Assembly (NCBI GenBank): GCA_949299115.1
Contig: CASFZH010000008.1
Span: 1-53,866, forward strand
Source: an uncultured Helicobacter sp.
GTDB taxonomy: Bacteria; Campylobacterota; Campylobacteria; Campylobacterales; Helicobacteraceae
Direction of reading: 5' to 3'
DNA: 53,866 nucleotides
Part shown: in pieces, positions 37,200-47,400 of the stretch
How the letters are laid out: every line of letters starts with the position of its first letter
How positions within the stretch are numbered: position 1 is the first letter of the stretch
Translations under genes and position numbers: made by a program
Notes under the pieces: generated by a model
What the model was told of the DNA's origin: nothing
What the model saw: the letters and a program-made list of their open reading frames with translations, nothing else
Databases searched by the model: none

Positions 37200-39011
37200 A
37201 TGGATATGGTAAATATAACAAATACGCTTGAATACCAACTCGGACATACGATATTTTATAGTATAACGGGGGGGGGGGGGTGGAATCTACCTTATAACAC
37301 AATAAAATCATATCGTATCTTATCGATTTTAGATACAATGAAACTTGCCATAAAACTTCGATATATACGAAATACCCACAAAAGACAAAAAGATATATGT
37401 AATCAGCTTATCAAGTTTTTCCCAGAATTACTCAAAAACACTACACATCCTTTATCACTAATTACTATACGAAAGATTTTTGGTACTCAAGCAAGCATTA
37501 TATGTAGACTAGGGCAACAAGCCATTAGGAATCAGAAAAAATGGTATAAAGGAGATTTTTATCCTTCTATACGTGCAGCATATTTAGAATTTGAAAGATT
37601 GCAACAATGCCTTTCTCTTGAAACTTATATTAATGATATATTTTCTACTATCAAGACAATTCCTATACAATGTAATCCAAACCCGCATGATTCTATGTTG
37701 TCTCAATCTAAAGAAATCAGATCATGTCAAAATTTAGACTTGTTGGATTTAGGATATGATTCTATAAGCTTTATTGAGAGCAATCTCTCTGCTATTAAAG
37801 AATGGCTAGAATCTGATGAATTTCAAAATTATTATGCTAATGTGGCTTATCCACCGTTACTTAATCCAAGAACATTTGATACCACATTGCCTCCAGAGAT
37901 TGCATGGGATTTAAATATGCCATTGCACAATTATAATTTTATATGGCTTTATAATTCTTGTTGTGGTGGTGAGGCTACCTCCCTCTTTTTTAATCATTGC
38001 GGAATCGACTTGGTTGTTTTTGCATGGCTTGGAAGCGATAATGCAAAAGACGCATATATACGATTGTATCAAAAAGATAAGGCTTATTTTTCTTACACGA
38101 ATATTATTTCAAATGCTAACAAATTTGCCTGTTTGCTTAATAAAAAAACTCCGATTTATTACATTGTTAGAGATTTTATTAGCATTCTTAAGACCGCATT
38201 GAATCATATTGAATCTGTTACTATCACACCATTGATGAGGGAATTTGTTTTACAAACACGATATGATAAACTTTTTCCTCTCATTGTATATTCTTTTCAA
38301 GATTCTCTCAATCCTTATAAACCAAGCATTACGAGATTGCAAGATGCAATTAATGGATTGTGGACATATTGCAACAATACCAAAAGTATAGCATGGCTAA
38401 AACATGTTGCTAGTGAAATACGAGTTTTTAGTATGCGTGATATAGATTCTAATCATGCATTTGATACTTTTACAAATCTTGCTAAGACGCATAATTTTAA
38501 TGCCCCAATAGACCCTGTGATTTTTAGTGGAAAAGTAAACCGATATAACGGACTTTTAACATTGCCATGCACGTTGATATGCTCATATCATAAACAAGAT
38601 TCTAAAAGCCCAAGAATCCTTATCACAACACCCCAATTAACGCAAGATAGGAGTAAATATGTGGATATAACACAAGAAATTCTTCAATATAGCTATAAAA
38701 ATGTAGTATGTCTTATTACACAAGAGCATTATGGAATCTTAAAAGGCACTACTTCATTATATGAGGATACCAAGATATATTTACAAGGCTATATCAAATC
38801 ATTAACCAAATATACAGAATATATCGATTCGTATTTATATACAGAAGAGAATATTTTACAATATTTAGAACACAACAAAGAAGTAACAAGGATTCTCAAG
38901 AATAGAATCCATGACGATGCCTTATATCTCAAACAACATTATCCACATATTATAGAATCTTGGGAATATTATCAAAGGTTTGAACAGATATGTGCCATGC
39001 ACAATCTGTGA
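37200..39011 (+). CDS. DUF2972-like protein with an N-terminal poly-G tract (phase variable)
   Basis: About 603 residues, no clear signal peptide or membrane helix. The central block YPPLLNPRTFDTTLPPEIAW followed by DLNMPLHNYNFIWLY matches my memory of DUF2972 proteins of Campylobacter and Helicobacter, often linked to surface-carbohydrate loci. The family function is not established. A 13-G run starts at codon about 23. The frame is open with 13 G, so this copy is in the ON state; a change of one or two G would end translation soon after. ATG at 37200 follows AAGGGTAG; an in-frame ATG at 37182 is possible. It stands alone between mfd and pepF. Confidence 0.6.
   Translation: MDMVNITNTLEYQLGHTIFYSITGGGGWNLPYNTIKSYRILSILDTMKLAIKLRYIRNTHKRQKDICNQLIKFFPELLKNTTHPLSLITIRKIFGTQASIICRLGQQAIRNQKKWYKGDFYPSIRAAYLEFERLQQCLSLETYINDIFSTIKTIPIQCNPNPHDSMLSQSKEIRSCQNLDLLDLGYDSISFIESNLSAIKEWLESDEFQNYYANVAYPPLLNPRTFDTTLPPEIAWDLNMPLHNYNFIWLYNSCCGGEATSLFFNHCGIDLVVFAWLGSDNAKDAYIRLYQKDKAYFSYTNIISNANKFACLLNKKTPIYYIVRDFISILKTALNHIESVTITPLMREFVLQTRYDKLFPLIVYSFQDSLNPYKPSITRLQDAINGLWTYCNNTKSIAWLKHVASEIRVFSMRDIDSNHAFDTFTNLAKTHNFNAPIDPVIFSGKVNRYNGLLTLPCTLICSYHKQDSKSPRILITTPQLTQDRSKYVDITQEILQYSYKNVVCLITQEHYGILKGTTSLYEDTKIYLQGYIKSLTKYTEYIDSYLYTEENILQYLEHNKEVTRILKNRIHDDALYLKQHYPHIIESWEYYQRFEQICAMHNL
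37268..37280 (+). repeat. 13-G homopolymer (contingency tract)
   Basis: Thirteen consecutive G within the coding region near the N-terminus (TITGGGGW). Long poly-G tracts inside genes are classic slipped-strand phase-variation sites in Helicobacter and Campylobacter. This is the only long G or C run in the window. Confidence 0.95.
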
Positions 39012-39240
39012 TGCTTGTTACAATCGCCAAGTTTTTACAGACTTTTATTAGCATAAGGCACATCATAAGCAAGAAACCACATGATGTTACTGGTAGAGCG
39101 TGTTGAGATTTCTTGCCCTAGTGGTAGTCATACAAAAGCGTATTCGTAATAAATCGATGTAGGATAGACTGTATACAGAACGGTTATTTCCATACTGTTT
39201 TATAATTATATAAATATCGCTTTTAATGTCTTAAGATTTG

Positions 39241-41199
39241 CTAATAACACGAATTTAATAAATCTTCAAATTCCTTTAACATATTTTTTACTTCATTCAT
39301 ACCAATTTCCCAAAAAATACTTTCATTTATATCAAAATTAAATTGTAATATCAAATCTCTTGGACTTTGACTACCCCCAGCACTTAGAAAATCAATGTAT
39401 GTTTTGACGAATGCCTCTTTATCTTTGCTATTTTTGTAGAGACCAAACAAAGCAAGCACCAAAAGTTGTCCATACGAATAAGCGTAACAATAAAATGGGG
39501 AATGAATAAAGTGGGGAATATAGCTCCACCATTTTTTATAGTTCTTAGTAAGCTTGATGCTATCTCCAAACATTTTTTGGTTTTCTTCTAACCAGATTCT
39601 ATCAAAGTCTTGGGACTGCATTTCGCCCTCAACATTATGTATAACTCTTTCAAAATTTGTCATCACAGTTTGTCTAAAAAGCGTTGAAAAAATATCTTCT
39701 ATTTTGCCTGCGTAAATATCAAGCAATTCTTTGTTGTCCAAATTCTTTTTAAGATAGTCAAACAAAAGCATTTCAGCAAACACAGAGGCAGTCTCTGCGG
39801 TGGTAAGTGGTGTATCGTGGTTGAGTGTGCCTTGCGATTTGCTTAATTCTTGATGTATCGCATGTCCAAATTCATGAGCTATTGTAAAAATATCTCGCCT
39901 ATTGCCTGTAAAATTAAGTAATACATAGGGGTGTGATTTGGGGACACTACCATGACTAAATGCTCCACCTCTTTTGGTAGGTTTTGGGTGAGAATCTACC
40001 CAGCCTTCTTGTATTGCCTTGTATGCTATATCATAGAATGTTGGGCTAAATTCTGCAAAAGATTCTAAAGTACATTGGAGAGCTTTGGAAAAATCTATCT
40101 GCACATTTTTTTTTGAAAGTCCAAGTGGAGCATATCTGTCATAATCTTTGAGTTTATATCCTAAAAGTTGTGATTTTACATCATAATATCCGTGCACTAA
40201 AAACATATGAGCATTAACACAATTCATCATACTATCAACACTTTCTTGAGTTGTCTGATTGCTAATATGGCGAAACGATTCGGGCTTATCGTAGCCTCTC
40301 AATTTTTGCATGATAGCAATATCTTTGCGAACCATATTTAATATATAAGTTAAAAGATGAGTATTTTTTTTCAAACCTTTAGTGAAATTTTTTTGTGCTA
40401 TTTTGCGTATCTTTCTGTTTTGCACGTGTAGAAGTGCTAGGATTTCTTCTTCAGTAATTTTTTTATTATTTTCTATTCCCTCAAAACGCATATTAGCTAA
40501 ACTCTCATCAAATAATCTTGAAAATGCCCCAACTCCAACAGGGGACATATTAACAATAATTTGTTCTTCTTTAAGACTTAATTTGTGTTTTTTATTGTCT
40601 CGCAAATTACTAAGGAAAAAACTATATTTTGTATTGTCTGCAATAAAAGATTCCATTTTCTTTGAATCTAACTCTGCAAACTCAATTTCAAAAAAAAGAA
40701 TTTTTGAATAGAGTTCATTACATCGGACTTCATAATCAGCATATAATGCTCCATAGGTTTTACTATCAACTGCAAATTTTAAAAAAACATAAGTCATAAT
40801 AGCACCCAAATCTTCACAAAGATTCTCATATTGTGTTATAGCATTAGCAAATCCATTATTATCTAAAGTAGCCAATTTACCATGATATGTTGCATGGAAT
40901 TTTTCTAATTTAGAATCTAGTGTTGTGCTAAAAGATTCTAATTCTTTATCATCTGCGAATAAAGATGAAAGATCAAAGTGGAGTTCAGAAATATTACGGA
41001 TAGCAGCAATGTTTTCTTTTTGTTCACGACTCTTTTTAGTTTTTGTAGTATGAAAATCTGTTGTTGATTTGTTTTCTTTTGTTTTTTTTGTTGTGGTTGT
41101 TGTAGTGAGATTTTTACTTGTTTTATTGCTCTTTGATGCTTTATTTTTGTCTTGGTCTGGGGCACTTTTAACAGAATATATGTTATGATTGGTTCTCAT
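39241..41199 (-). CDS. pepF: Oligoendopeptidase F, M3 family metallopeptidase
   Basis: 652 residues. The zinc site is IFTIAHEFGHAIHQELS (HExxH) with ETASVFAEMLLFDYL (third ligand Glu) about 25 residues later, and the C-terminal SPFYCYAYSYGQLLVLALF block follows. This is a cytoplasmic peptidase for oligopeptides. Homologues are about 580-600 residues. The first 65-70 residues here are an extra Lys/Thr/Ser/Asn-rich segment including a run of six threonines, with no alternative Met before the conserved part. ATG at 41199 follows AAGGAACG. It is divergent from the histidine kinase gene, 66 bases away. Confidence 0.9.
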   Translation of the reverse strand: MRTNHNIYSVKSAPDQDKNKASKSNKTSKNLTTTTTTKKTKENKSTTDFHTTKTKKSREQKENIAAIRNISELHFDLSSLFADDKELESFSTTLDSKLEKFHATYHGKLATLDNNGFANAITQYENLCEDLGAIMTYVFLKFAVDSKTYGALYADYEVRCNELYSKILFFEIEFAELDSKKMESFIADNTKYSFFLSNLRDNKKHKLSLKEEQIIVNMSPVGVGAFSRLFDESLANMRFEGIENNKKITEEEILALLHVQNRKIRKIAQKNFTKGLKKNTHLLTYILNMVRKDIAIMQKLRGYDKPESFRHISNQTTQESVDSMMNCVNAHMFLVHGYYDVKSQLLGYKLKDYDRYAPLGLSKKNVQIDFSKALQCTLESFAEFSPTFYDIAYKAIQEGWVDSHPKPTKRGGAFSHGSVPKSHPYVLLNFTGNRRDIFTIAHEFGHAIHQELSKSQGTLNHDTPLTTAETASVFAEMLLFDYLKKNLDNKELLDIYAGKIEDIFSTLFRQTVMTNFERVIHNVEGEMQSQDFDRIWLEENQKMFGDSIKLTKNYKKWWSYIPHFIHSPFYCYAYSYGQLLVLALFGLYKNSKDKEAFVKTYIDFLSAGGSQSPRDLILQFNFDINESIFWEIGMNEVKNMLKEFEDLLNSCY

Positions 41200-41265
41200 G
41201 GCGTTCCTTGAAAAATAAGATTTAGTATTATAGCATGTTATGGTTATGTTTGTTAAAGGTGTTTT

Positions 41266-42804
41266 ATGTTTGTAATATATGATAAGATAGAGATTTCGGA
41301 TAAAAATCTAAAATTACAGTTTCATACGAAATTTATAAGTTTTATTTTTTCTGTTGGAATCTTAATGATTTTTATTGTTGCCTATCTTTCACTTAAGGGT
41401 TTAAAAAGTGATTTTGATAATAGTTTTCCTAAGCCGCTCCACCAAATTAATCTACTCAATGAATTTCAAAATAAATATATGCTTGAAACAATCTCACTTT
41501 TGCAAAATGAATCGAATTTAAAAAGTCATCATGCCGAAAGCACATATCTTTGGCAAGTCTATAAAAACAAAATTTATGAAGACATGAAGCAGGGAAATAA
41601 AGTTTTTATGTTGCTACGTGATGTATATCAACATATTTTTTTAAGCAATCAATTTCATGAGATTCAAAAACTTAGAGCAAGGGAACGAAAATTCATGCAA
41701 GCTCTTGATAATATTATTATGACAGATTCAATAGGAATCTTTTATAATCAAGACATGTTATTATACAATGCTCAAAGAGTTAGCGAATTAAGCTTTAGTA
41801 TTAGCGATACACAGGTTGCCATATATACCCTTGAAAAAACAACAACAGATAATTTTCATATGGCAACACTTGGCATGCTATGGGCAGTAACATTGCTTGT
41901 ATTTGGTATTGTTGTAACATTAAGTCTTGTGATTTTAAATTTTATACAAAGATTGAATAGTTATCTTAAAAGGCTTTTTGATAATGCTATAAGAGATTTA
42001 CGCAATCTTAATGCTCACTTGCAAGAGGAAGTTGACAAACAAATACAGGTTATACGGGAAAAAGATGCCATAATGTATGTTCAATCTAAACTTGCATCAA
42101 TGGGTGAAATGATACAAAACATCGCACACCAATGGCGACAACCTCTTAACTCTTTAACTCTTCTTATACAAGGCATAAAGAGTAAGTATGATAACAATAA
42201 ATTAACACGAGAGATTATACACAATCAAACACAACTAGCCCTTAATATCGCACAAAATATGAGTAGTACAATTGATAATTTTAGAAACTTTTTTCGTTTA
42301 GATACGGGATTTGAGTATTTTAATATTACCCATGCTGTTAAAGATGCTATTGAAATCAACAAACCTATGTTTGATTCTCTTAAAATTTGCGTAGATTTTG
42401 ATGATAGTGATGATATTGTGTTGTTTGGTAGCAAACATGCTCTGATGCAAATATTGCTTGTTTTGTTTAGTAATTCTAAAGATGCGTTTATAGAGAGGAA
42501 AATTTCAGAACCAAAATGTTTTGTAACTTTTGCAACGGAACAAAATTATGCTATTATACGATATTATGATAATGCTGGAGGAATTGCAGATACCCTATTA
42601 GATAAAATTTTTGAACCTTATTTTACGACAAAGCATAAGAGTTTAGGTACTGGTATTGGACTTTATATGGCAAAGGAGATTCTAGCAAATCATTTACAAG
42701 GAAGCATTGAGGTGAAAAATTATCACTTCAGCATATCGCAAGATGCTAAACAGCAAGAATATAAAGGAGCATTATTCGTACTAAAACTACGACTAATACA
42801 ATAA
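41266..42804 (+). CDS. Membrane sensor histidine kinase
   Basis: 512 residues. TM1 about 25-45 and TM2 about 205-225, with a periplasmic sensor of about 155 residues of unknown ligand. A coiled coil follows, then the phosphoacceptor block MIQNIAHQWRQPLNSL (His about 287), and ATPase boxes: N box FSNSKDAFIE, G1 YYDNAGGIAD, FEPYFTTKHKSLGTGIGLYM. The HQWRQPLN form is common in Campylobacterota kinases. RBS AAAGG precedes ATG 41266. The response regulator gene follows 14 bases after the stop, so the two are a two-component pair in one operon. Confidence 0.9.
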   Translation: MFVIYDKIEISDKNLKLQFHTKFISFIFSVGILMIFIVAYLSLKGLKSDFDNSFPKPLHQINLLNEFQNKYMLETISLLQNESNLKSHHAESTYLWQVYKNKIYEDMKQGNKVFMLLRDVYQHIFLSNQFHEIQKLRARERKFMQALDNIIMTDSIGIFYNQDMLLYNAQRVSELSFSISDTQVAIYTLEKTTTDNFHMATLGMLWAVTLLVFGIVVTLSLVILNFIQRLNSYLKRLFDNAIRDLRNLNAHLQEEVDKQIQVIREKDAIMYVQSKLASMGEMIQNIAHQWRQPLNSLTLLIQGIKSKYDNNKLTREIIHNQTQLALNIAQNMSSTIDNFRNFFRLDTGFEYFNITHAVKDAIEINKPMFDSLKICVDFDDSDDIVLFGSKHALMQILLVLFSNSKDAFIERKISEPKCFVTFATEQNYAIIRYYDNAGGIADTLLDKIFEPYFTTKHKSLGTGIGLYMAKEILANHLQGSIEVKNYHFSISQDAKQQEYKGALFVLKLRLIQ

Positions 42805-42818
42805 ATTGTGAGGGAAAT

Positions 42819-43490
42819 ATGAGCGGAATACAACATAGCTATTTACAGCATTTACAACAATTAACCGTATTGTACGTTGAAGATGATGATGAAACACAAA
42901 GTATTTTATCTGGGATATTAGGAGATTATGTAGGAAATTTATTGCTAGCAAAAGATGGAGAAGAAGCACTTGAGATTTTTGAAACAACTCAAGTAGATTT
43001 AATTTTAACAGATATTCTTATGCCAAAAATGAGCGGAATTGAGCTTATGAAAAAAGTTCGTCAACACAAATTTCATGCTTCAACGCCTATTATTCTTATC
43101 ACAGCTTTTACAGAAACACATTTTTTACTCGATTCCATTAAACTCCAATGCAATGGATATATTTTGAAGCCAATTAATTTAGATGAGCTTTTGGAGCGTT
43201 TCTATATTACTATGTTGCCACGTTTGCAAATAAAAGAAATTGTAATGAAAAATCGGCTTTTAGAAATACTTGATGGTTTTGTAGGGGGCAAAAAAGTGGC
43301 TATTGTGCAATATATTATCGAACATTCTGATAAAGAACAAATTTTTTATGGTAGTCATGATGATATAGCAGATAAATTGCAGGTAAGCAGACAAACTGTT
43401 ATCAGAACGTTTCAGCAGCTTTTTGACCTTGGTTTTTTAGAGAAAATTAGAAATAAAGTATACCGACTATGCTATAAAACAAATGTTTGA
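42819..43490 (+). CDS. Response regulator with a Crp-like winged-helix output domain
   Basis: 223 residues. Receiver (about 13-125): VLYVEDDDETQ (acidic pocket), LILTDILMPKMSG (phospho-Asp), ILITAFTE (Thr) and GYILKPIN (Lys). Output (about 150-223): SHDDIADKLQVSRQTVIRTF, then QQLFDLGFLEKIRNKVYRL, the HTH of Crp/Fnr proteins rather than the OmpR or NtrC type. Its target genes are unknown; the outer-membrane protein gene 34 bases downstream is an obvious candidate. ATG follows GAGGG. Confidence 0.88.
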   Translation: MSGIQHSYLQHLQQLTVLYVEDDDETQSILSGILGDYVGNLLLAKDGEEALEIFETTQVDLILTDILMPKMSGIELMKKVRQHKFHASTPIILITAFTETHFLLDSIKLQCNGYILKPINLDELLERFYITMLPRLQIKEIVMKNRLLEILDGFVGGKKVAIVQYIIEHSDKEQIFYGSHDDIADKLQVSRQTVIRTFQQLFDLGFLEKIRNKVYRLCYKTNV

Positions 43491-43524
43491 ATAGTTTAAA
43501 TATATAAAATGGAGGAGTAAGCGT

Positions 43525-44157
43525 ATGAATAATAATATTGTAATGAGTGGATCTATGTGGCGATTTCTAGTTATCATGTTGATTTGTAGTTTAAGTTTTA
43601 TATGGGCAGAAGATAAGCAAACCTCAAGTGCAGTAGCAAATAAGGCATATAAAGATAATAATAAATATGTAACTACGCCGTTTTTTTATTTACAGGCTGG
43701 AGCTGGCTTTGCATTTAATAAAAAGTTAGCGGAGAGAGACTCGACGATTTCAGAGGGTGTATTGCCTAATTTTACTTTAGCACTAGGGTATAATCAGCAT
43801 TTTAATATATTTGGAGTAAGTATGGGTTTTAAATTGCAAGTTGGGTATGAAATGGGATTGCGAACACTTGATGTGAATACGGAGGTTTATAAAGTAGGAG
43901 GAGGATTTTTGAATGCGTATGTTGGTTATTGGCGCATAATGTTATATGGCGGAGCTGGATATGAGATAATGGAGCGAGGACAATCTTTTTCGCCTATTTT
44001 GAGTCCAACTGGCAGAAACTCTTCGTATGGACCTGCGTATGATTGTGGACTTATTGTAGTTTTTAGCAAACATAATGCACTTGATATTTCAATGCGTTTT
44101 TCAAAAGTGTACGACTTTGCTCCAAGAATTTTATTTAACTATGAATTTAGATTCTAA
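43525..44157 (+). CDS. Outer-membrane beta-barrel protein
   Basis: 210 residues. Signal peptide with hydrophobic core FLVIMLICSLSFIWA. The mature chain alternates glycine/aromatic strands (FYLQAGAGFAFN, FTLALGYNQHF, AYVGYWRIMLYGGAGYE) and ends RILFNYEFRF, a barrel C-terminal signature. It resembles small Helicobacter outer-membrane proteins but I cannot name a family. RBS GGAGGAG is strong. It lies 34 bases after the response regulator and ends with its own terminator, so it may belong to the same operon. Confidence 0.7.
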   Translation: MNNNIVMSGSMWRFLVIMLICSLSFIWAEDKQTSSAVANKAYKDNNKYVTTPFFYLQAGAGFAFNKKLAERDSTISEGVLPNFTLALGYNQHFNIFGVSMGFKLQVGYEMGLRTLDVNTEVYKVGGGFLNAYVGYWRIMLYGGAGYEIMERGQSFSPILSPTGRNSSYGPAYDCGLIVVFSKHNALDISMRFSKVYDFAPRILFNYEFRF

Positions 44158-44170
44158 AAATTAGAATTTT
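44151..44170 (+). terminator. Terminator overlapping the stop codon of the barrel protein
   Basis: ATTCTAA (44151-44157), three A, TTAGAAT (44161-44167), then TTT. The stem is a perfect seven pairs and includes the TAA stop. The T run is short, so strength is uncertain. Confidence 0.45.
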
Positions 44171-44496
44171 GTGAATAGATTATGATTTTCCAAAAATGTG
44201 ATTCTAACTTGGTAATTTAATACTGAATCAATATATTTTCATAATAAGCTTAATAATTCATTATAAGAAATATTTGAAGAAAAGTGGATTGTATGCCTTA
44301 TTAATCAAATACACTAATCATTTTTAACTATTTTACATACAAGCCTTGTTGCTTTATGTGGAAAAGACAGCGTTTCTCATTACATGAATGATATTTTTTA
44401 CATGAATGATATTTTGGATCATGGGTAATCTTAATTTTCACGAAATCATAGTATAATTTGGAGTTTGTATAATTTTGTATTCTTTAAGGAATCTCA
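44171..44496. other. Region upstream of carB with a short tandem repeat
   Basis: No gene. TACATGAATGATATTTT occurs twice with period 18 at 44381-44415, about 80 bases before the carB start. ATAGTATAATTTGG (44448-44461) contains TATAAT and is a good -10 for carB. The duplicated word could be a regulator site or slippage. Confidence 0.4.
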
Positions 44497-47400
44497 ATGG
44501 AATCACCCGTTGCTCACACCTTGTCTCCCAATATCCCAAAGCATACTAAAAAACGCACTGACATTCATACCATTCTACTCATCGGCTCGGGACCCATTGT
44601 CATCGGGCAGGCATGTGAGTTTGACTACTCGGGCACACAAGCGGCTAAGACGCTAAAATCTCTTGGCTATCGCGTGGTGCTTATAAACTCCAATCCCGCT
44701 ACGATTATGACCGATCCGGACTTTGCTGATCGCACATACATCGAGCCTATCACAGAAGAAGTCATCGCCAATATCATCAAGCAAGAAAAAGTCGATGCGA
44801 TACTGCCTACTATGGGCGGACAAACCGCACTCAATGTGGCGATGAGTATGCACGAGAGAGGAATGCTAGAAGGTGTGCAATTCCTAGGGGCAAAGCCAGA
44901 GGCGATAAAAAAGGGTGAGGATAGACAGGCGTTTAAAGAAGCAATGCTAAAAATCGGCATGGATTTGCCAAAATCCCGCTATGCCTATAATATCGATGAG
45001 GCACTTGAGGCGGCAAAAGAAATAGGATTCCCGCTTATTATCCGTGCGAGCTTTACCCTTGCAGGTGGGGGAAGTGGCGTGGCGTATAATATCGATGAGT
45101 TTAAAGCCCTAGCCCAAAATGGCTTAGAGGTCAGCCCTATAAATGAAATTCTTATTGAAGAATCTTTGCTTGGTTGGAAAGAATTTGAAATGGAGGTTAT
45201 CCGCGATAAAAATGATAACTGCATTATCGTGTGTAGCATTGAGAATCTTGACCCTATGGGCGTGCATACCGGGGATTCTATCACGATTGCTCCAGCTCTC
45301 ACACTCACAGATAAAGAATACCAAAGAATGCGTGATGCGTCCTTTAAAATCTTGCGTGAAATTGGCGTGGATACAGGCGGGAGTAATGTGCAGTTTGCGA
45401 TAAATCCGCAAAATGGTAGAATGACGGTGATTGAGATGAATCCGCGTGTATCGCGTAGCTCTGCTCTTGCTTCTAAAGCCACAGGTTATCCGATAGCCAA
45501 AGTCGCTACACTCCTAGCCGTGGGCTACACGCTCGATGAAATCAAAAATGACATCACCGGCACACCTGCAAGCTTTGAGCCTAGCATTGATTATATCGTT
45601 ACTAAGATTCCACGTTTTACCTTTGAGAAATTCCCGCAGGCAGATTCTACGCTCACGACTTCTATGAAGTCCATCGGCGAGGTTATGGCGATTGGTGGGA
45701 GCTTTAAAGAATCTTTGCAAAAGGCATTGTGTAGTTTAGAGACGGGAATATTTGGGTTTAATAGAATCTCTGTTGATTTAGAGCTTGTTAAAAAGGAAAT
45801 TCGTCGCCCTAATGCTAATCGTCTCCTTTATATCGCTGAAGGCTTTGGACTTGGCATGAGTATCGATGAAGTTTATGACCTTTGTAATATTGATAGGTGG
45901 TTTTTACACCAAATTTGGCAAATTGTACAGGCAGAAAATGATATAACAAGAGAGATTTTGCATAGTCCAGCACTTATGCGTAAGATAAAAAGCTATGGTT
46001 TTAGTGATAAAATGATAGCCTATTGGCTTAAAGAGAATGATAATATCGAAATGAGTGAATCAGAAGTGTATCAAGCACGTCAGAATCTAGAGATTATACC
46101 GCAATATTGTGAAGTAGATACTTGTGCAGGAGAGTTTCCGAGTTTGACGCCATATCTGTACTCTACCATTGGCAACTTCACACCTCTCCCAATGGCAAAT
46201 TCGTCTTTGGGTAATCATTCCGCAGATTCACAAGTTTTGGGGGCAGTCATTACCGATGAGGTAACTCCTACCCCCAAAACTTGTGAAAACTATGAAAGCA
46301 CCACCGCAAATACTAGAATTTATAAAACTAGCGGTGGGGAATCGTGGGCAGCTTCAGAAGTTAACCATACAGATTCTGTGGCAATTACTGAATCTAACGA
46401 TATTTCAGAATCTAAAGCAATTACAGAATCTAAGTACGCCAAAGATTCCGAGCCGCACACAAAAGACAAGCTCCCCGATTTATCGCCAAAACGAAGTTTC
46501 TTTAGAAAAGCTGAATTGCCCACAGAATCTAGTAGTATTCAAAATCCAAGCACTTCAGAAATAAATTCTAGTATCGTGAGCGAAGTTCGTGGGTTGTCGA
46601 ATTGTGCGGAGACTAGCCTTGTAGGCTGTCGCACAAACAATTCTGCAGACTCCCGCGAAATTTGCCACGAGACGAATTTGAAAAAAGTCTTAATCATCGG
46701 TGGTGGTCCTAATCGTATCGGTCAAGGCATTGAATTTGATTATTGTTGTGTGCATGCAAGTTTTGCACTTAAAGATATGGGAGTGCAAAGCATTATGTAT
46801 AACTGTAACCCAGAGACGGTAAGCACGGATTATGATACCAGCGATACTCTGTATTTTGAGCCTATCACTTTTGAATGTGTGCGAAGTGTGATAGAGAGGG
46901 AAAAACCCGATGGAATCATCGTGCATTTTGGCGGGCAGACTCCACTTAAACTTGCAAACTCTCTCACAAAGATTAATGCCAATATCATCGGTACAAGTGC
47001 GAAAGTTATCGATGTAGCAGAAGATAGAGAAAAATTCGCTGCTTTTATTGCTAAATTAGGACTTAATCAACCAGAAAATGGGATTGCCTTTGAAAAAGAG
47101 CAAGCATATAGTATCGCAAACAAAATCGGCTTTCCGGTACTTGTACGTCCTAGTTATGTGCTTGGTGGCAGGGCTATGCGGATAGTCTATGACGATGAGG
47201 AGTTAAAAAGCTATATGGACGAAGTTATCGCTGTAAGCGATAGTGCACCAATTTTGATTGATAAATTTTTAGAGCAAGCAATCGAATTTGATGTGGATTG
47301 CATTAGCGATGGCAAAGATGTGTATATCGGCGGCATTATGCAGCATATTGAAGAAGCAGGCATTCACAGCGGGGATAGTGCAAGTTGTTTGCCACCTTTT

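Noticed and set aside
44381..44415. Two copies of a 17-base word as the start of a CRISPR array
   Set aside because: Only two units with no spacer between them; simple tandem duplication.
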